Below, one piece after another: positions 15,744 through 25,327 of a DNA stretch of 64,000 nt; position 1 is the first letter of the stretch, and each line of letters starts with the position of its first letter. The notes beneath the pieces were generated by a model, which was not told the origin of the DNA, ran no database searches, and worked only from the letters and a program-made list of their open reading frames with translations. The position numbers and the translations under genes were made by a program. This stretch comes from Nocardioides sp. URHA0032 (GTDB taxonomy: Bacteria; Actinomycetota; Actinomycetes; Propionibacteriales; Nocardioidaceae), in NCBI RefSeq assembly GCF_000620645.1, contig NZ_KK211160.1, positions 62,001 through 126,000 of the forward strand. The letters run 5' to 3'.

Positions 15744-17552
15744 TCAGTCGCCGAGGCGCGCCCGGAGGCCGTCGAGCTCGGTCCACAGCACCGCCGGGAG
15801 GTCGTCGCCGAACTTCTCGAACCACTCCTGGATCTGGGGGAGCTCGTCCTTCCACTCCTCGGGGTCGACGTGGAGCGCCGCAGCGAGCGCCTCGGGGGTC
15901 ATGTCCAGGCCGTCGGTGTCGAGGGCGTCCGGGGTCGGGACGTGGCCGATCGGGGTCTCGACCGCCCCGGCCCGACCGTCGATCCGCTCGACGACCCACT
16001 TGAGCACCCGGCTGTTCTCGCCGAAGCCCGGCCAGAGGAACCCGCCGTCGTCGTCGCGGCGGAACCAGTTGACGTAGAAGATCCGCGGCAGCTTCGCAGC
16101 GTCGTTGTCCTTGCCGACCGTGATCCAGTGGTTGAAGTAGTCGCCGGCGTTGTAGCCGATGAAGGGGAGCATCGCCATCGGGTCGCGCCGCACCACGCCC
16201 ACCGCGCCGACGGCGGCGGCGGTGGTCTCCGAGGAGAGCGTCGCACCGAGGAACGTGCCGTGCGTCCAGTCGCGGGCCTCGAAGACCAGCGGGACCGTGG
16301 TCTTGCGGCGACCGCCGAACAGGATCGCGTCGATCGGGACACCGCGCGGGTCGTCGTACTCGGCCGCGAGGATGTCGCACTGCTTGATCGGCGTGCAGTA
16401 GCGGGAGTTCGGGTGGCTGGAGAGCTCCTCGGACTGCGGGCCCCACGGCTCGCCCTTCCACGAGGTCGCGCTGGCGGGCGGGTTCTCGAGGCCCTCCCAC
16501 CAGATGTCGCCGTCGTCGGTGAGCGCGACGTTGGTGAAGACCGAGTTGCCCTTGTTGATGGTCTTCATGGCATTCGGGTTGGTGTGCTCGTTGGTGCCGG
16601 GAGCGACGCCGAAGAAGCCGTACTCCGGGTTGACCGCCCACAGCCGGCCGTCCTCGCCGATCCGCATCCAGGCGATGTCGTCGCCGAGCGTCTCGACCTT
16701 CCAGCCCGGGATGGTCGGCTGCAGCATCGCGAGGTTGGTCTTGCCGCAGGCGCTCGGGAACGCGGCGGCGACGTACTTGACCGTGCCCTCGGGCGAGGTG
16801 AGCTTGAGGATCAGCATGTGCTCGGCGAGCCAGCCCTCGTCGCGTGCCATCACGGAGGCGATCCGCAGCGCGTAGCACTTCTTGCCGAGCAGCGCGTTGC
16901 CGCCGTAGCCGGAGCCGTAGGACCAGATCGCCCGCTCCTCGGGGAACTGGACGATGTACTTGGTGTCGTTGCACGGCCACGCCACGTCCTGCTGTCCCGG
17001 CTCGAGCGGGTGGCCGACGGAGTGGATGCACGGCACGAACTCGGCGTCGAGCTCCTCCATCCGCTGCAGCACGTGGCTGCCCATCCGGGCCATCACGCGC
17101 ATCGAGGCGGTGACGTACGCCGAGTCGGTCAGCTCGATCCCGAACATCGGCTTCTCGGCCTCGAGGTGCCCCATCACGAACGGGATCACGTACATGGTCC
17201 GGCCCCGCATCGAGCCCTGGTAGAGCCCGCGCATGAGCTCCTTCATCTGCTCGGGGTCCATCCAGTTGTTCGTGGGTCCGGCGTCGCGCTCGTCGACCGA
17301 GCAGATGAAGGTCCGGTCCTCCACGCGGGCGACGTCGATGGGGTCGCTGGCGGCGTGGAAGGAGTTCGGCTTGATGGCCGGGTTCAGCCGGGTGAAGGTC
17401 CCGGTCGACACGAGCGCGTCGGTGATCCGGGACCATTCGTCGTCGGAGCCGGTGCACCAGTGGATGTGGTCGGGCTGGGTCATCGCTGCGACCTCGTTGA
17501 CGAAGTCGAGGATGCCCTGGTGGGTCGTCGGGGCGGTCGTCGTGGCGGTCAT
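15744..17552 (-). CDS. pckG: Phosphoenolpyruvate carboxykinase (GTP)
   Basis: A 602-residue enzyme converting oxaloacetate and GTP to PEP, the entry to gluconeogenesis. All diagnostic elements are canonical: YGGNALLGKKCYALRIAS and LAEHMLIL (metal-binding Lys and His), AFPSACGKTNLAM (P-loop with the reactive Cys), GDDIAWMRIG (metal Asp), FFGVAPGTNEHTNP, HPNSRYCTP and WPGFGENSRVLKW (guanine pocket). GAAGGAA upstream supports the ATG at 17552. It is monocistronic, preceded by 371 nt of non-coding sequence. A strongly divergent second member is encoded at 30123-31964. Confidence 0.97.
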   Translation of the reverse strand: MTATTTAPTTHQGILDFVNEVAAMTQPDHIHWCTGSDDEWSRITDALVSTGTFTRLNPAIKPNSFHAASDPIDVARVEDRTFICSVDERDAGPTNNWMDPEQMKELMRGLYQGSMRGRTMYVIPFVMGHLEAEKPMFGIELTDSAYVTASMRVMARMGSHVLQRMEELDAEFVPCIHSVGHPLEPGQQDVAWPCNDTKYIVQFPEERAIWSYGSGYGGNALLGKKCYALRIASVMARDEGWLAEHMLILKLTSPEGTVKYVAAAFPSACGKTNLAMLQPTIPGWKVETLGDDIAWMRIGEDGRLWAVNPEYGFFGVAPGTNEHTNPNAMKTINKGNSVFTNVALTDDGDIWWEGLENPPASATSWKGEPWGPQSEELSSHPNSRYCTPIKQCDILAAEYDDPRGVPIDAILFGGRRKTTVPLVFEARDWTHGTFLGATLSSETTAAAVGAVGVVRRDPMAMLPFIGYNAGDYFNHWITVGKDNDAAKLPRIFYVNWFRRDDDGGFLWPGFGENSRVLKWVVERIDGRAGAVETPIGHVPTPDALDTDGLDMTPEALAAALHVDPEEWKDELPQIQEWFEKFGDDLPAVLWTELDGLRARLGD

Positions 17553-17923
17553 GGCGGTTCCTTCTCGCACGTTCGCGGTGGCTCGCTCGGCGTCGTTGTC
17601 GGCGACTCTGGTGGGCCCCCGTGGTGCGGCGGCGGACCGTGCCCGACCCCGTGGGTGGGCCGACAGTACCCCCGCACTCGATCGCACTCACATTGGATCG
17701 ATCAATGCCTCGTGGGGTGCGTCACATCCCTTGTTTTGAGCGGGAAAGTCCCTTCTCCAAGAGCCGGGCTTCGGCCTTTTCCAGACCTAAGAAGGGCGCT
17801 TCGTCGGCGCTCGGGCCCGTGACCGGTGCCGCGACCGTGGGCCGGTCGCTGACGGGACCGGATTTCGGCAACCCCGACGGGGTCGGCTATCCTCGACCAG
17901 TCGTTCACCCCGGGTGGCGACGG
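17553..17923. other. Non-coding region between pckG and tRNA-Arg
   Basis: 371 nt with no convincing gene. It must contain the pckG promoter (leftward) and the tRNA-Arg promoter (rightward). ATTGGATCGATCAAT near 17693-17707 is an imperfect palindrome in a locally AT-rich patch and could be a regulator site for pckG. GCCGGGCTTCGGC followed by TTTT near 17763-17780 is a weak hairpin. TTCGGC (17864-17869) and TATCCT (17888-17893), 18 nt apart, form a plausible tRNA promoter. Confidence 0.4.
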
Positions 17924-17996
17924 GCGCCTGTAGCTCAACGGATAGAGCATCTGACTACGGATCAGAAGGTTTGGGGTTCGAATCCCTACAGGCGCG
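17924..17996 (+). tRNA. tRNA-Arg (anticodon ACG)
   Basis: 73 nt with a perfect acceptor stem GCGCCTG/CAGGCGC, D arm starting TAGCTCAACGGATAGAGC, anticodon stem CTGAC-type around CTACGGA (anticodon ACG), and T arm with GGTTCGAATCC. CCA is not encoded. A 16-bp hairpin follows directly and probably terminates it. It borders the accessory-looking 18-28 kb segment. Confidence 0.95.
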
Positions 17997-18003
17997 CAAG
18001 ACA

Positions 18004-18042
18004 ACGGGCCCGTGACCTGCGCACTGCAGATCACGGGCCCGT
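18004..18042. terminator. Hairpin terminator after tRNA-Arg
   Basis: ACGGGCCCGTGACCTG (18004-18019) pairs with CAGATCACGGGCCCGT (18027-18042) with one mismatch and a seven-nt loop. It begins eight nt after the tRNA 3' end, where a factor-independent terminator is expected. Confidence 0.75.
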
Positions 18043-18124
18043 CGTTCCTCGACCGGAGTGCTGGCTCTCCGGCGCCTTGGTGACGGAGGGTGGTCTGGCC
18101 GGGCCGGGCGCGAAGGGGATCGGG

Positions 18125-19171
18125 ATGGCTGAGACGGACAAGAGTCTGCTGAGCGCGTTGGGGCTGTCGCGCACCAGCGAGCAGGTGTACCTGTTCGTCG
18201 TGCAACGTGGCCGGACCTCGGCGGATGACGTCGCAGAGGCGTTCGGGCTGTCCGCCGAGACGGCTGTCGAGGTTCTCGACGGGCTTCGCGACGTCGGCCT
18301 GGTGGCGCTTCCCGAGGTTCCTGGCGGCGCCTACGCCGCCGTTGATCCACAGATCGCGCTCGGAGCTGCGGTCGACCAGCTCAACGAGCGGGCGGCAGCT
18401 CTTCGCGACCGCATTCCGGCGTTGGTCGAGCAGTTCAGGAGCGGTGTGGCCGGCGAGCACGTGGCGCCGATGACGTTGGTGCTCACAGATCCCGTCGAGG
18501 TGGCGTCGTGGTACGCACGACTCCAGCATCAGGTCCGTAGCGAGATGCTCACGTTCGACCGGCCGCCCTACATCTCCCTGGGCATGGAGCCGCTGCAGGT
18601 GAGCACCATCGCCCGCGGCGTCAGCTGGAGGGTCGTCTACGCCGCGGAGAGCTTCTCCCGCGACGACGCGTGGGACGAGACGGTGCGGATGAGCGAGCAG
18701 GGGGAGCAGGCCCGGGTTGCGCCGTCGGTGCCGTTCAAGGTCGTGGTGGTCGACCGCAGCTGTGCGCTGCTGGGGCTGCGGCTCGACGGCATCAGCGTCG
18801 AGTCGATGGTGACCGAGTCTCCACCCCTGGTGAAGCTCCTGGTCGACACCTTCGAGGCCTACTGGGAGCGTGCGCTGCCGCTCGGCCCCGGTGGTGCGAC
18901 GACGTCCGCCGAGATCCGCGAAGCACTCGAACAGCGCGAGCTGGAGCACCCGCCGGCCCCGGCAGGGACGCGCGCGGCGGTGCCACCGACGCGTGAGCAG
19001 CAGGCGATCCTCGCGCTGATCGGTGCCGGACTGACCGACGAGGTGATCGCGGCTCGGCTCGGGCTCTCCGTCCGGTCGCTACGCCGTCGGAGCCAGCAGC
19101 TGATGCACGACCTGAATGCCGACAACAGGTTCCAGCTCGGGGTGGAGGCCGCCCGCAGGGGCTGGGTCTGA
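18125..19171 (+). CDS. TrmB/LuxR-like transcriptional regulator
   Basis: A 348-residue protein with a TrmB-type winged helix (about residues 8-70: LGLSRTSEQVYLFVVQRG... AEAFGLSAETAVEVLDGLRDVGLV), a sensor-like middle (about 120-250) and a C-terminal LuxR-type HTH (about 290-348) with TREQQAILALIGAGLTDEVIAARLGLSVRSL, ending RFQLGVEAARRGW. AAGGGG seven nt upstream supports the ATG. It shares plan and C-terminal signature with the regulator at 14599-15612. The next gene, 135 nt downstream on the same strand, is a large secreted subtilase, the obvious candidate target. The ligand is unknown. Confidence 0.8.
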   Translation: MAETDKSLLSALGLSRTSEQVYLFVVQRGRTSADDVAEAFGLSAETAVEVLDGLRDVGLVALPEVPGGAYAAVDPQIALGAAVDQLNERAAALRDRIPALVEQFRSGVAGEHVAPMTLVLTDPVEVASWYARLQHQVRSEMLTFDRPPYISLGMEPLQVSTIARGVSWRVVYAAESFSRDDAWDETVRMSEQGEQARVAPSVPFKVVVVDRSCALLGLRLDGISVESMVTESPPLVKLLVDTFEAYWERALPLGPGGATTSAEIREALEQRELEHPPAPAGTRAAVPPTREQQAILALIGAGLTDEVIAARLGLSVRSLRRRSQQLMHDLNADNRFQLGVEAARRGWV

Positions 19172-19221
19172 CCGGGCGTTCGCGGGAGCTCTCGAAGTGG
19201 GGGCGTGGCCTGCTGCGGTCA

Positions 19222-19239
19222 TTGGCAGCGCGATGCCAA
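19222..19239. promoter_or_regulatory. Near-perfect 18-bp palindrome before the subtilase gene
   Basis: TTGGCAGCGCGATGCCAA matches its reverse complement at 16 of 18 positions and lies 68 nt upstream of the subtilase GTG. TAGCGT at 19250-19255 follows it and could be the -10 element, so a regulator bound here would overlap the promoter. The neighbouring TrmB/LuxR-like regulator is the natural candidate; this is inference. Confidence 0.45.
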
Positions 19240-19306
19240 CGGGTTCGCATAGCGTCCCGGCTCGCGGCCCATCCCGGGTGCCGACCGAACCCTCGAAGGA
19301 ACGTCT

Positions 19307-22300
19307 GTGACCAGCCCCCACCCGACCTGGCGACGCCGCGTGTGGCGAACCAGGGCGCTCGGACTTCCCGTCCTCCTCTCCGCAGCTCTCACCGCGTTCG
19401 CGGTCCCGGCCACCGCCGCTGACACCAGCACGACGTTGAGGCCCGCCGGCACGCACGGCACCCCGTCGGCCTCGAAGCCGCTCACTCCGACGGCCGGCCG
19501 GTCCGGCTACCGGGCCGGCACGTACGTCGTGGTGCTCCGGGACCCGGCCGCAGCCAGCTACCGCGGCGGGATCTCCGGTCTGAAGGCAGCCGTTCCCGCC
19601 CGCGGGTCGTTCTCGGCGCGATCCCCGCGGACCCGCAGCTACGTGTCACACCTGGCACGCAGCCAGCGCCAGGTGGCGTCCTCGGTGGGGGTGACCCCAC
19701 GCGTGTCCTACTCGCTCACGACCAACGGGTTCGGCGCGCACCTGACCGCCAAGCAGGCTGCACAGCTGTCCACGGACCCGAGGGTCAAGCAGGTCGTCAG
19801 GAGCGAGCTGCTCCACCTCCAGGACGCCACCACCTCCACCGGCTATCTCGGCCTCGAGGGCGACGACGGCGTCTGGCAGGACCTCGGCGGCCCGGCACAA
19901 GCGGGCAAGGGCGTCGTCGTCGGGGTCGTCGACACCGGCATCGCGCCAGAGAACCCGTCGTTCGCGGGCGACCCGCTGGGCACCGACGACGGTCCCGAGC
20001 CCTACCGCGACGGGGACTCGATCGTGTTCCACAAGAGCGACGGCACCGACTTCCACGGCATCTGCGAGACCGGAGAGCAGTTCACCGCCGACGACTGCAC
20101 CCAGAAGATCATCGGCGCCCGTTACTTCATCGACGGGTTCGGTGCCGGCAACATCGGCGACGCGTCGACCGGCGAGTACGTCTCGCCCCGGGACGGCACC
20201 TCTCACGGCTCGCACACCGCGAGCACTGCCGCCGGTGACCACGACGTCACGACCTCCAAGGGAACTCACATCTCCGGCGTCACCCCCGCCGCGAAGATCG
20301 CCGTCTACAAGGCGTGCTGGTCGGGCAGGAACCCGGCCGGCGAGGACGACGACGGCTGCTCCACCCTCGACCTGCTCTCCGCCATCGACGCGGCCGTCGC
20401 CGACGGCGTCGACGTCATCAACTACTCGATCGGCGGAGGCCCCGCCCAGACGACCGACTCCCTGACGGACCAGGCGTTCATGGCGGCCGCGACCGCGGGC
20501 ATCTTCGTCGCCGCAGCGGGTGGCAACTCGGGCCCGGACGCCTCGACCCTCGACAACGCCGCCCCCTGGGAGACGACGGTCGCCGCCTCGACGTTCCCCG
20601 CTCCCGAAGCGACGGTCCGCCTCGGCGATGGCACCACTGCGCTCGGCGCCTCCATCACCGTGCCCAGCGCGGGTGTCGCCGGCAGCTTCGTCTACGGCGC
20701 TGATGCGGCGCAGCCGGACGCGCGGCACCCGGAGCTGTGCGGCACGGGCACCCTCGACCCCACGAAGGTCGACGGCGGCATCGTGCTGTGCGACCGCGGC
20801 GTCGTCGCCCGGGTCGAGAAGTCGGCCGAGGTCAAGCGCGCCGGCGGCGTCGGCATGGTCCTGGTCAACACCTCGCCGGACTCCACCGACGTCGACGAGC
20901 ACTCCGTGCCGACCATCCACGTCGACGCCCGGTACGCCGACCAGCTGCACGCCTATGCCGAGACCCCTGGCGCGACGGTGACCCTGGTGGCCGGCAACGC
21001 CGGCGCGGACCCCTCGGCGCCCACCCCTCAGATCGCGGGCTTCTCCTCTCGCGGGCCGGTCGAGGCCGACGGCTCCGACATCATCAAGCCGGACGTCGCC
21101 GCCCCCGGCGTCAACGTCCTCGCGGCCGTTGCGAACCCCCAGGACGGGGGCCCTCGTTGGGGCTACATGTCCGGCACCTCCATGGCGTCCCCGCACGTGG
21201 CGGGCCTGGCTGCCCTCTACCTCGGCTCGAACCCGGGCGCGTCCCCGGCTGAGATCAAGTCGGCGCTGATGACCTCGGCGACCGACACCGTCGACGCCGA
21301 AGGCCGACCCGACCCGGAGCCCTTCGCCCAGGGCAACGGCCAGGTCGTGCCCCGCCACTACCTCGACCCCGGACTGGTCTACCTCAACGATGCCGACGAC
21401 TGGAGCTCCTACCTGGCCGGCCTCGGCGAGGCCACGCCGTCCGGTGTCTCACCCATCGACGGGTCGGACCTGAACCTCGCCTCCATCGGCATCGGCAGCC
21501 TGCCCGGTCGGCAGACCGTGACCCGCACGGTCACCGCGACGCGCCCGGGCACCTTCACGGCCACGGTCACCGGCCTCGACGGAGTTCAGGCAGACGTCCA
21601 GCCCTCGACCCTGACGTTCGGCGAGGCCGGTGAACAGCACACCTTCACCGTCACGTTCCTGCGCGACGATGCGCCGCTCGGCGAGTTCACGACCGGGTAC
21701 CTGACCTGGTCCGACGGCAGGACCGACGTGCGCAGCGCGCTCGCGGTCCGACCGGTCGCGTTCGACGCACCCGCCGAGGTCGCCGCCGGCGGCACCAGCG
21801 GTTCGGCCGACGTCACGGTCAGCGTCGGCGACACCTCCGACGTCCCGCTGACGGTCGAGGGCCTCGCCCACGGCTCACGGGTCGAGGGCACGGGAACCGT
21901 GGGCGGTCCGACCCACCGGTACGCCGTCACCGTCCCCGACGGAGCGACGTTCGCCCGGTTCGATCTCGACGCGGCCGACCAGACCGGCGACGTCGATCTG
22001 CTCGTCTACCGGGTCGACGAGTCCAGCGGCAACGTGTGGTTCGTCGACGCGTCGGCGACCGACAGTCCCGACGAGGAGCTGGACCTGGAGCAACCGGTCC
22101 CCGGCACCTACATCGCGGAGGTGAGCTTCTACCGCGCAGGCCAGCAGCAGGGCGACGACCTGGACTACGCCCTGACCAGCTACGTCGTCGATCCGTCGAC
22201 CACGGCAGGCGGCTTCCACGTCAGCCCGGACACCATCCACGCGGACGTGGGCGACACGCCCACGCTGACCGCGTCCTGGAACGACCTGGCTCCCGGCCCG

Positions 22301-24151
22301 TACCTCGGGGTGGTCCGGTTCGGTGACACCGGCATCAGCACGGTCGTCACCGTCGACGCCGGCACCGACACCCCTGCTGAGCCCGGGACCCCGACCCTGA
22401 CCGTCTCCCCTGACGCGAGCGGTTGGGTCGCGCGCACCAACGACCTGCGCGTGACTGCGTCCGGCCTGACACCAGGGGTGACGTACGCCGCAACAGTCGG
22501 AGACGGCACCGTCCTGCGCACCGGCAAGGCGTCGGCGAACGGCGCCATCGACTGGATGATCACCATCACCGCCGACGTGCCGACAGGTCCGAACACGCTG
22601 ACGCTGACGGGGGCGGGCACGACCCTGCACGCGCCCTTCCGCGTCACACCGGTCAAGATCGCCGACGCCGCCCCCTTCCCGTGGACGGCGTTCAACGGCA
22701 AGGCGTTCGCACGACTCGACGTCGAGTACGCCGGCTACGGCGACATCCAGTACCGGATCCAGTCCGTGGGTGGTGGCCACGTGTACGCGGAGAAGACCGT
22801 GCACGTCAACGCGTTCGAGGGTGCGACGACCTGGTCGTACAGCAGCGACTGGTCCGCGATCGGAGACGAGGACGTCGAGGGAGTCATCACCCCGGTGATG
22901 CCGGACGGCAGCGATGGGCCCAGCTTCACGACGGCACCAGCGCCGGTGGACCACTTCGACGCCGGCACGACCACGTTCACGCCGACGAACAGCGACCCGA
23001 ACGTCGTCGATGTCAGCACGGTGAACAACTCCTTCACGCAGTACTCCACGATGGTCCGCTACCACGGCTGCGACGGCCGCTACGTCGTCGCCTTCGGATT
23101 CGTCCCGGTGGGCACCGGAACCCAGCGGTGGAACCTGACCGGGATGGAGGACGTCGACGTCGTCGACCAGTTCGGGCAGGTGATCGCCACCTACCGGAAC
23201 CCGGCGGCTACCGGCACCTGCGACCCGTCGAAGATGTCGATCTCGCAGAACTACTGGGCGACCATGACCGCCACACCGCACGGCGACCCGTCGTACGACC
23301 CCGCGAAGCCGATCACGATGGAGGTCAGCAACCGGTACGCCCCGCACAGCGGCGGTTTCAACCTCGCTGTCGGTGAGGGCACCCAGCGGTTCCAGCAGCA
23401 GCCGTTCTACACCGACGACATCCCCACGGATGTCATCCAGGAGCGCGGGCCCGTCCTCAGCCGGTCGGTCCCGGTACCCGAGGGCTCTCCGCTCTGGGCG
23501 TCCTCGGACTGGGAGGAGTACGTCGACCCGCCCGGCATCCTGTTCCTGCGGACCGCGTGGGTGCTCGTCCCGGCGCTGACCGTCCACGACCTCACCCCGG
23601 AGGTCGGCACACCGCCGGTCACGCCGATCAGCGGCGTGACCCCGACCGTCGAAGGTGAACCCGTCGTCGGGTCGACGCTCCGCGCCGTGCCGAACACGTG
23701 GAGCCCGGCAGGAGTGCGGCTGGCCTATCAGTGGCTGCGCGACGGTAGCCCCATCGCTCAGGCAACCAGCCCGAGGTACCACCTCGTCGCGGCGGACGCC
23801 CTGCACCAGGTCACCGTTCGTGTCACCGGCACCCTGGACGGCACGGAGCCGGTCAGCCGCACCAGCCGGCCCGTCAGCGTTCGCCTCGGGGCGTTCACCA
23901 CGGCCCCGAAGCCGACGATCACCGGCACGGCGGCTCCAGGGCACCGACTCACGGTCCGTACCGGTGCCTGGGAGCCGGCCGCCGCAGAGCTGGGCGTGGT
24001 CTGGTACCGCGACGGCCACCGGATCGGGCACGGGATCCACTATCAGGTGAGGCGAGCCGACAGACACCACCGGATCACGGTGGTCGTGACCGGACGGCTC
24101 GCCGGCTATCAGCCGGTCTCCCGAACCAGCGCGCCGGTCCGCGTCCGCTGA
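19307..24151 (+). CDS. Secreted multidomain subtilase (S8 family serine peptidase)
   Basis: A 1614-residue exported protease. A signal peptide with a basic start ends near ATA-AD (residue 38). The I9-like propeptide (about 60-175) precedes the catalytic domain. The triad is Asp209 (VVDTGIAPENPSF), His300 (DGTSHGSHTAS) and Ser625 (GTSMASPHVAG), with the oxyanion Asn407 in AAGGNSGPD. A protease-associated domain is inserted at about 450-570. C-terminal to it come an Fn3-like part, a PPC-like domain (about 860-960), a long uncharacterised beta-rich region (about 1010-1420), and two Ig-like repeats at the end (YQWLRDGSPI and VWYRDGHRIG, each closing with PVSRTSxPVxVR). GAAGGA supports the GTG start. 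The size and repeats point to cell-surface or extracellular protein degradation. Confidence 0.92.
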   Translation: MTSPHPTWRRRVWRTRALGLPVLLSAALTAFAVPATAADTSTTLRPAGTHGTPSASKPLTPTAGRSGYRAGTYVVVLRDPAAASYRGGISGLKAAVPARGSFSARSPRTRSYVSHLARSQRQVASSVGVTPRVSYSLTTNGFGAHLTAKQAAQLSTDPRVKQVVRSELLHLQDATTSTGYLGLEGDDGVWQDLGGPAQAGKGVVVGVVDTGIAPENPSFAGDPLGTDDGPEPYRDGDSIVFHKSDGTDFHGICETGEQFTADDCTQKIIGARYFIDGFGAGNIGDASTGEYVSPRDGTSHGSHTASTAAGDHDVTTSKGTHISGVTPAAKIAVYKACWSGRNPAGEDDDGCSTLDLLSAIDAAVADGVDVINYSIGGGPAQTTDSLTDQAFMAAATAGIFVAAAGGNSGPDASTLDNAAPWETTVAASTFPAPEATVRLGDGTTALGASITVPSAGVAGSFVYGADAAQPDARHPELCGTGTLDPTKVDGGIVLCDRGVVARVEKSAEVKRAGGVGMVLVNTSPDSTDVDEHSVPTIHVDARYADQLHAYAETPGATVTLVAGNAGADPSAPTPQIAGFSSRGPVEADGSDIIKPDVAAPGVNVLAAVANPQDGGPRWGYMSGTSMASPHVAGLAALYLGSNPGASPAEIKSALMTSATDTVDAEGRPDPEPFAQGNGQVVPRHYLDPGLVYLNDADDWSSYLAGLGEATPSGVSPIDGSDLNLASIGIGSLPGRQTVTRTVTATRPGTFTATVTGLDGVQADVQPSTLTFGEAGEQHTFTVTFLRDDAPLGEFTTGYLTWSDGRTDVRSALAVRPVAFDAPAEVAAGGTSGSADVTVSVGDTSDVPLTVEGLAHGSRVEGTGTVGGPTHRYAVTVPDGATFARFDLDAADQTGDVDLLVYRVDESSGNVWFVDASATDSPDEELDLEQPVPGTYIAEVSFYRAGQQQGDDLDYALTSYVVDPSTTAGGFHVSPDTIHADVGDTPTLTASWNDLAPGPYLGVVRFGDTGISTVVTVDAGTDTPAEPGTPTLTVSPDASGWVARTNDLRVTASGLTPGVTYAATVGDGTVLRTGKASANGAIDWMITITADVPTGPNTLTLTGAGTTLHAPFRVTPVKIADAAPFPWTAFNGKAFARLDVEYAGYGDIQYRIQSVGGGHVYAEKTVHVNAFEGATTWSYSSDWSAIGDEDVEGVITPVMPDGSDGPSFTTAPAPVDHFDAGTTTFTPTNSDPNVVDVSTVNNSFTQYSTMVRYHGCDGRYVVAFGFVPVGTGTQRWNLTGMEDVDVVDQFGQVIATYRNPAATGTCDPSKMSISQNYWATMTATPHGDPSYDPAKPITMEVSNRYAPHSGGFNLAVGEGTQRFQQQPFYTDDIPTDVIQERGPVLSRSVPVPEGSPLWASSDWEEYVDPPGILFLRTAWVLVPALTVHDLTPEVGTPPVTPISGVTPTVEGEPVVGSTLRAVPNTWSPAGVRLAYQWLRDGSPIAQATSPRYHLVAADALHQVTVRVTGTLDGTEPVSRTSRPVSVRLGAFTTAPKPTITGTAAPGHRLTVRTGAWEPAAAELGVVWYRDGHRIGHGIHYQVRRADRHHRITVVVTGRLAGYQPVSRTSAPVRVR

Positions 24152-24478
24152 CCGTCGAGGTCGACCGACGCTGCTGCTCCAGCAGGCGACTCCCGTCACC
24201 TGTACCTCGAACTCCCTCGGCCGGGCGACCCCCGCGCCCGGCCGAGGGGCGACCCGGCAGCTGCCCCAAGGTCGACCCAGGCGCCGACACCCAGACAGCG
24301 CCGACCAGCAACCGCGCTCACGGCCGGCAGGAGCCGTCCGATCGCCGCCGATCTGGCGGCACAGCTGTCGGGTCGTCAGCCCAGCCCGCCGGGTCAACGC
24401 CCTGGAGAGGCCCACCCTCGCGACACGAGCGCGACATCTCGACATCCTCACAACCATCAGCACGCAGAAGGAGCCGTC
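24152..24478. other. Non-coding region after the subtilase gene
   Basis: 327 nt rich in short C/G runs with no open frame that looks coding and no clear terminator hairpin. The last 20 nt contain the strong GAAGGAG ribosome-binding site of the VOC pseudogene. I see nothing else definable here. Confidence 0.4.
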
Positions 24479-24948
24479 ATGACCGTCACCAGCATTCCTT
24501 CGCCGCCCCAAGGGCAGGACCTGGCCCGAGTGCCCATGAAGTTCGAAGTGACCCGCATCCCGATCACCGACTTCGACCGGGCGAAGGACTTCTACCAGCG
24601 CCTGGGTGGCAGCTCGACATCGATCTCCAGTTCACCGAGCAGGTGCGCGGTGTGCAGTTCACTCCGCCCGGCTCCCCGGCCTCGGTCCAGTTCGGCCCGC
24701 CCGCGGGTCCTCCGCTGGAGGGTCTGCTGTTGATCGTCGACGACATCGAGGCCGCCCACGCCGAGATCGGGAGTCGCGGCATCGAGATCAGCGACGTCTT
24801 CCACGCTGCACCGGGTGGACAGCCCGAGCCCGGGCGCGATCCGGAGGGTCGCTCGTACGTCAGCCAGGCGGCGTTCTCCGACCCGGACGGCAACACGTGG
24901 GTCCTCCAGGAGGTCACCGAGCGCATTCCCGGCAGGATCACTCTCTGA
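24479..24948 (+). pseudogene. Frameshifted VOC family gene
   Basis: The 5' part reads in frame from ATG 24479 (after GAAGGAG) through VTRIPITDFDRAKDFYQRLG, the normal start of a VOC protein, and then becomes nonsense after about 24604. One frame over, starting at about 24606, the protein resumes as QLDIDLQFTEQVRGVQFTPP and runs to a normal end at 24948 with AAFSDPDGNTWVLQEV. The natural join would be LGWQLDI; loss of a single T in GGTTGGCAG explains it. Either a recent pseudogene or a sequencing error. The ATG at 24643 is internal and not a separate gene. Confidence 0.8.
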
Positions 24949-25327
24949 AGCCGGCAGTCGCGTCGCCCACCGCAAGCATCGGGAGCATCGACCCGACACC
25001 CTGAGCGAACCTTTCGAGCAAAGCCGGGCCCCAGCCGACCTGCCGGACTGGTGGTCGGACAGCACGGGCATGGAGGCGACCATCCCGGGCGGGGCACGGT
25101 CGCCCTGTCAAGGGACGCGAGTTCGCCGTAGCATCGGGTGCAACGTGCTCACGGAGCCGCCGGGTCGCCGGCCACCCTGTGATGACCTCGCAAGGGAGAG
25201 GGCGGAAGGCCGTGGACGCAGACGTGCACGAGGCAGCCTCTCCAGGGTCGAGGCTGCTCGACCGGGGGAGCGAACGCTCCGCGCTCGACGCCCCCCGACG
25301 GCAACGAGTGCCTCGCCTGGGGCCGAT
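24949..25327. other. Non-coding region upstream of the LAL regulator
   Basis: 379 nt with no recognisable gene. The regulator frame stays open through it, but the translated peptide is Arg/Pro-rich, without similarity to the family, and was excluded. It presumably contains the regulator's promoter; I could not place -35 and -10 boxes with confidence. Confidence 0.35.

Noticed and set aside
15613..17691. Extension of the 14599-15612 regulator frame through pckG
   Set aside because: The extended part is another frame of pckG, which is unmistakable; a ribosome-binding site supports the GTG at 15612.
24643..24948. Separate small VOC gene starting at ATG 24643
   Set aside because: It lacks the N-terminal half of the fold and a ribosome-binding site; the missing half is present in the adjacent frame, so it is a frameshifted single gene.
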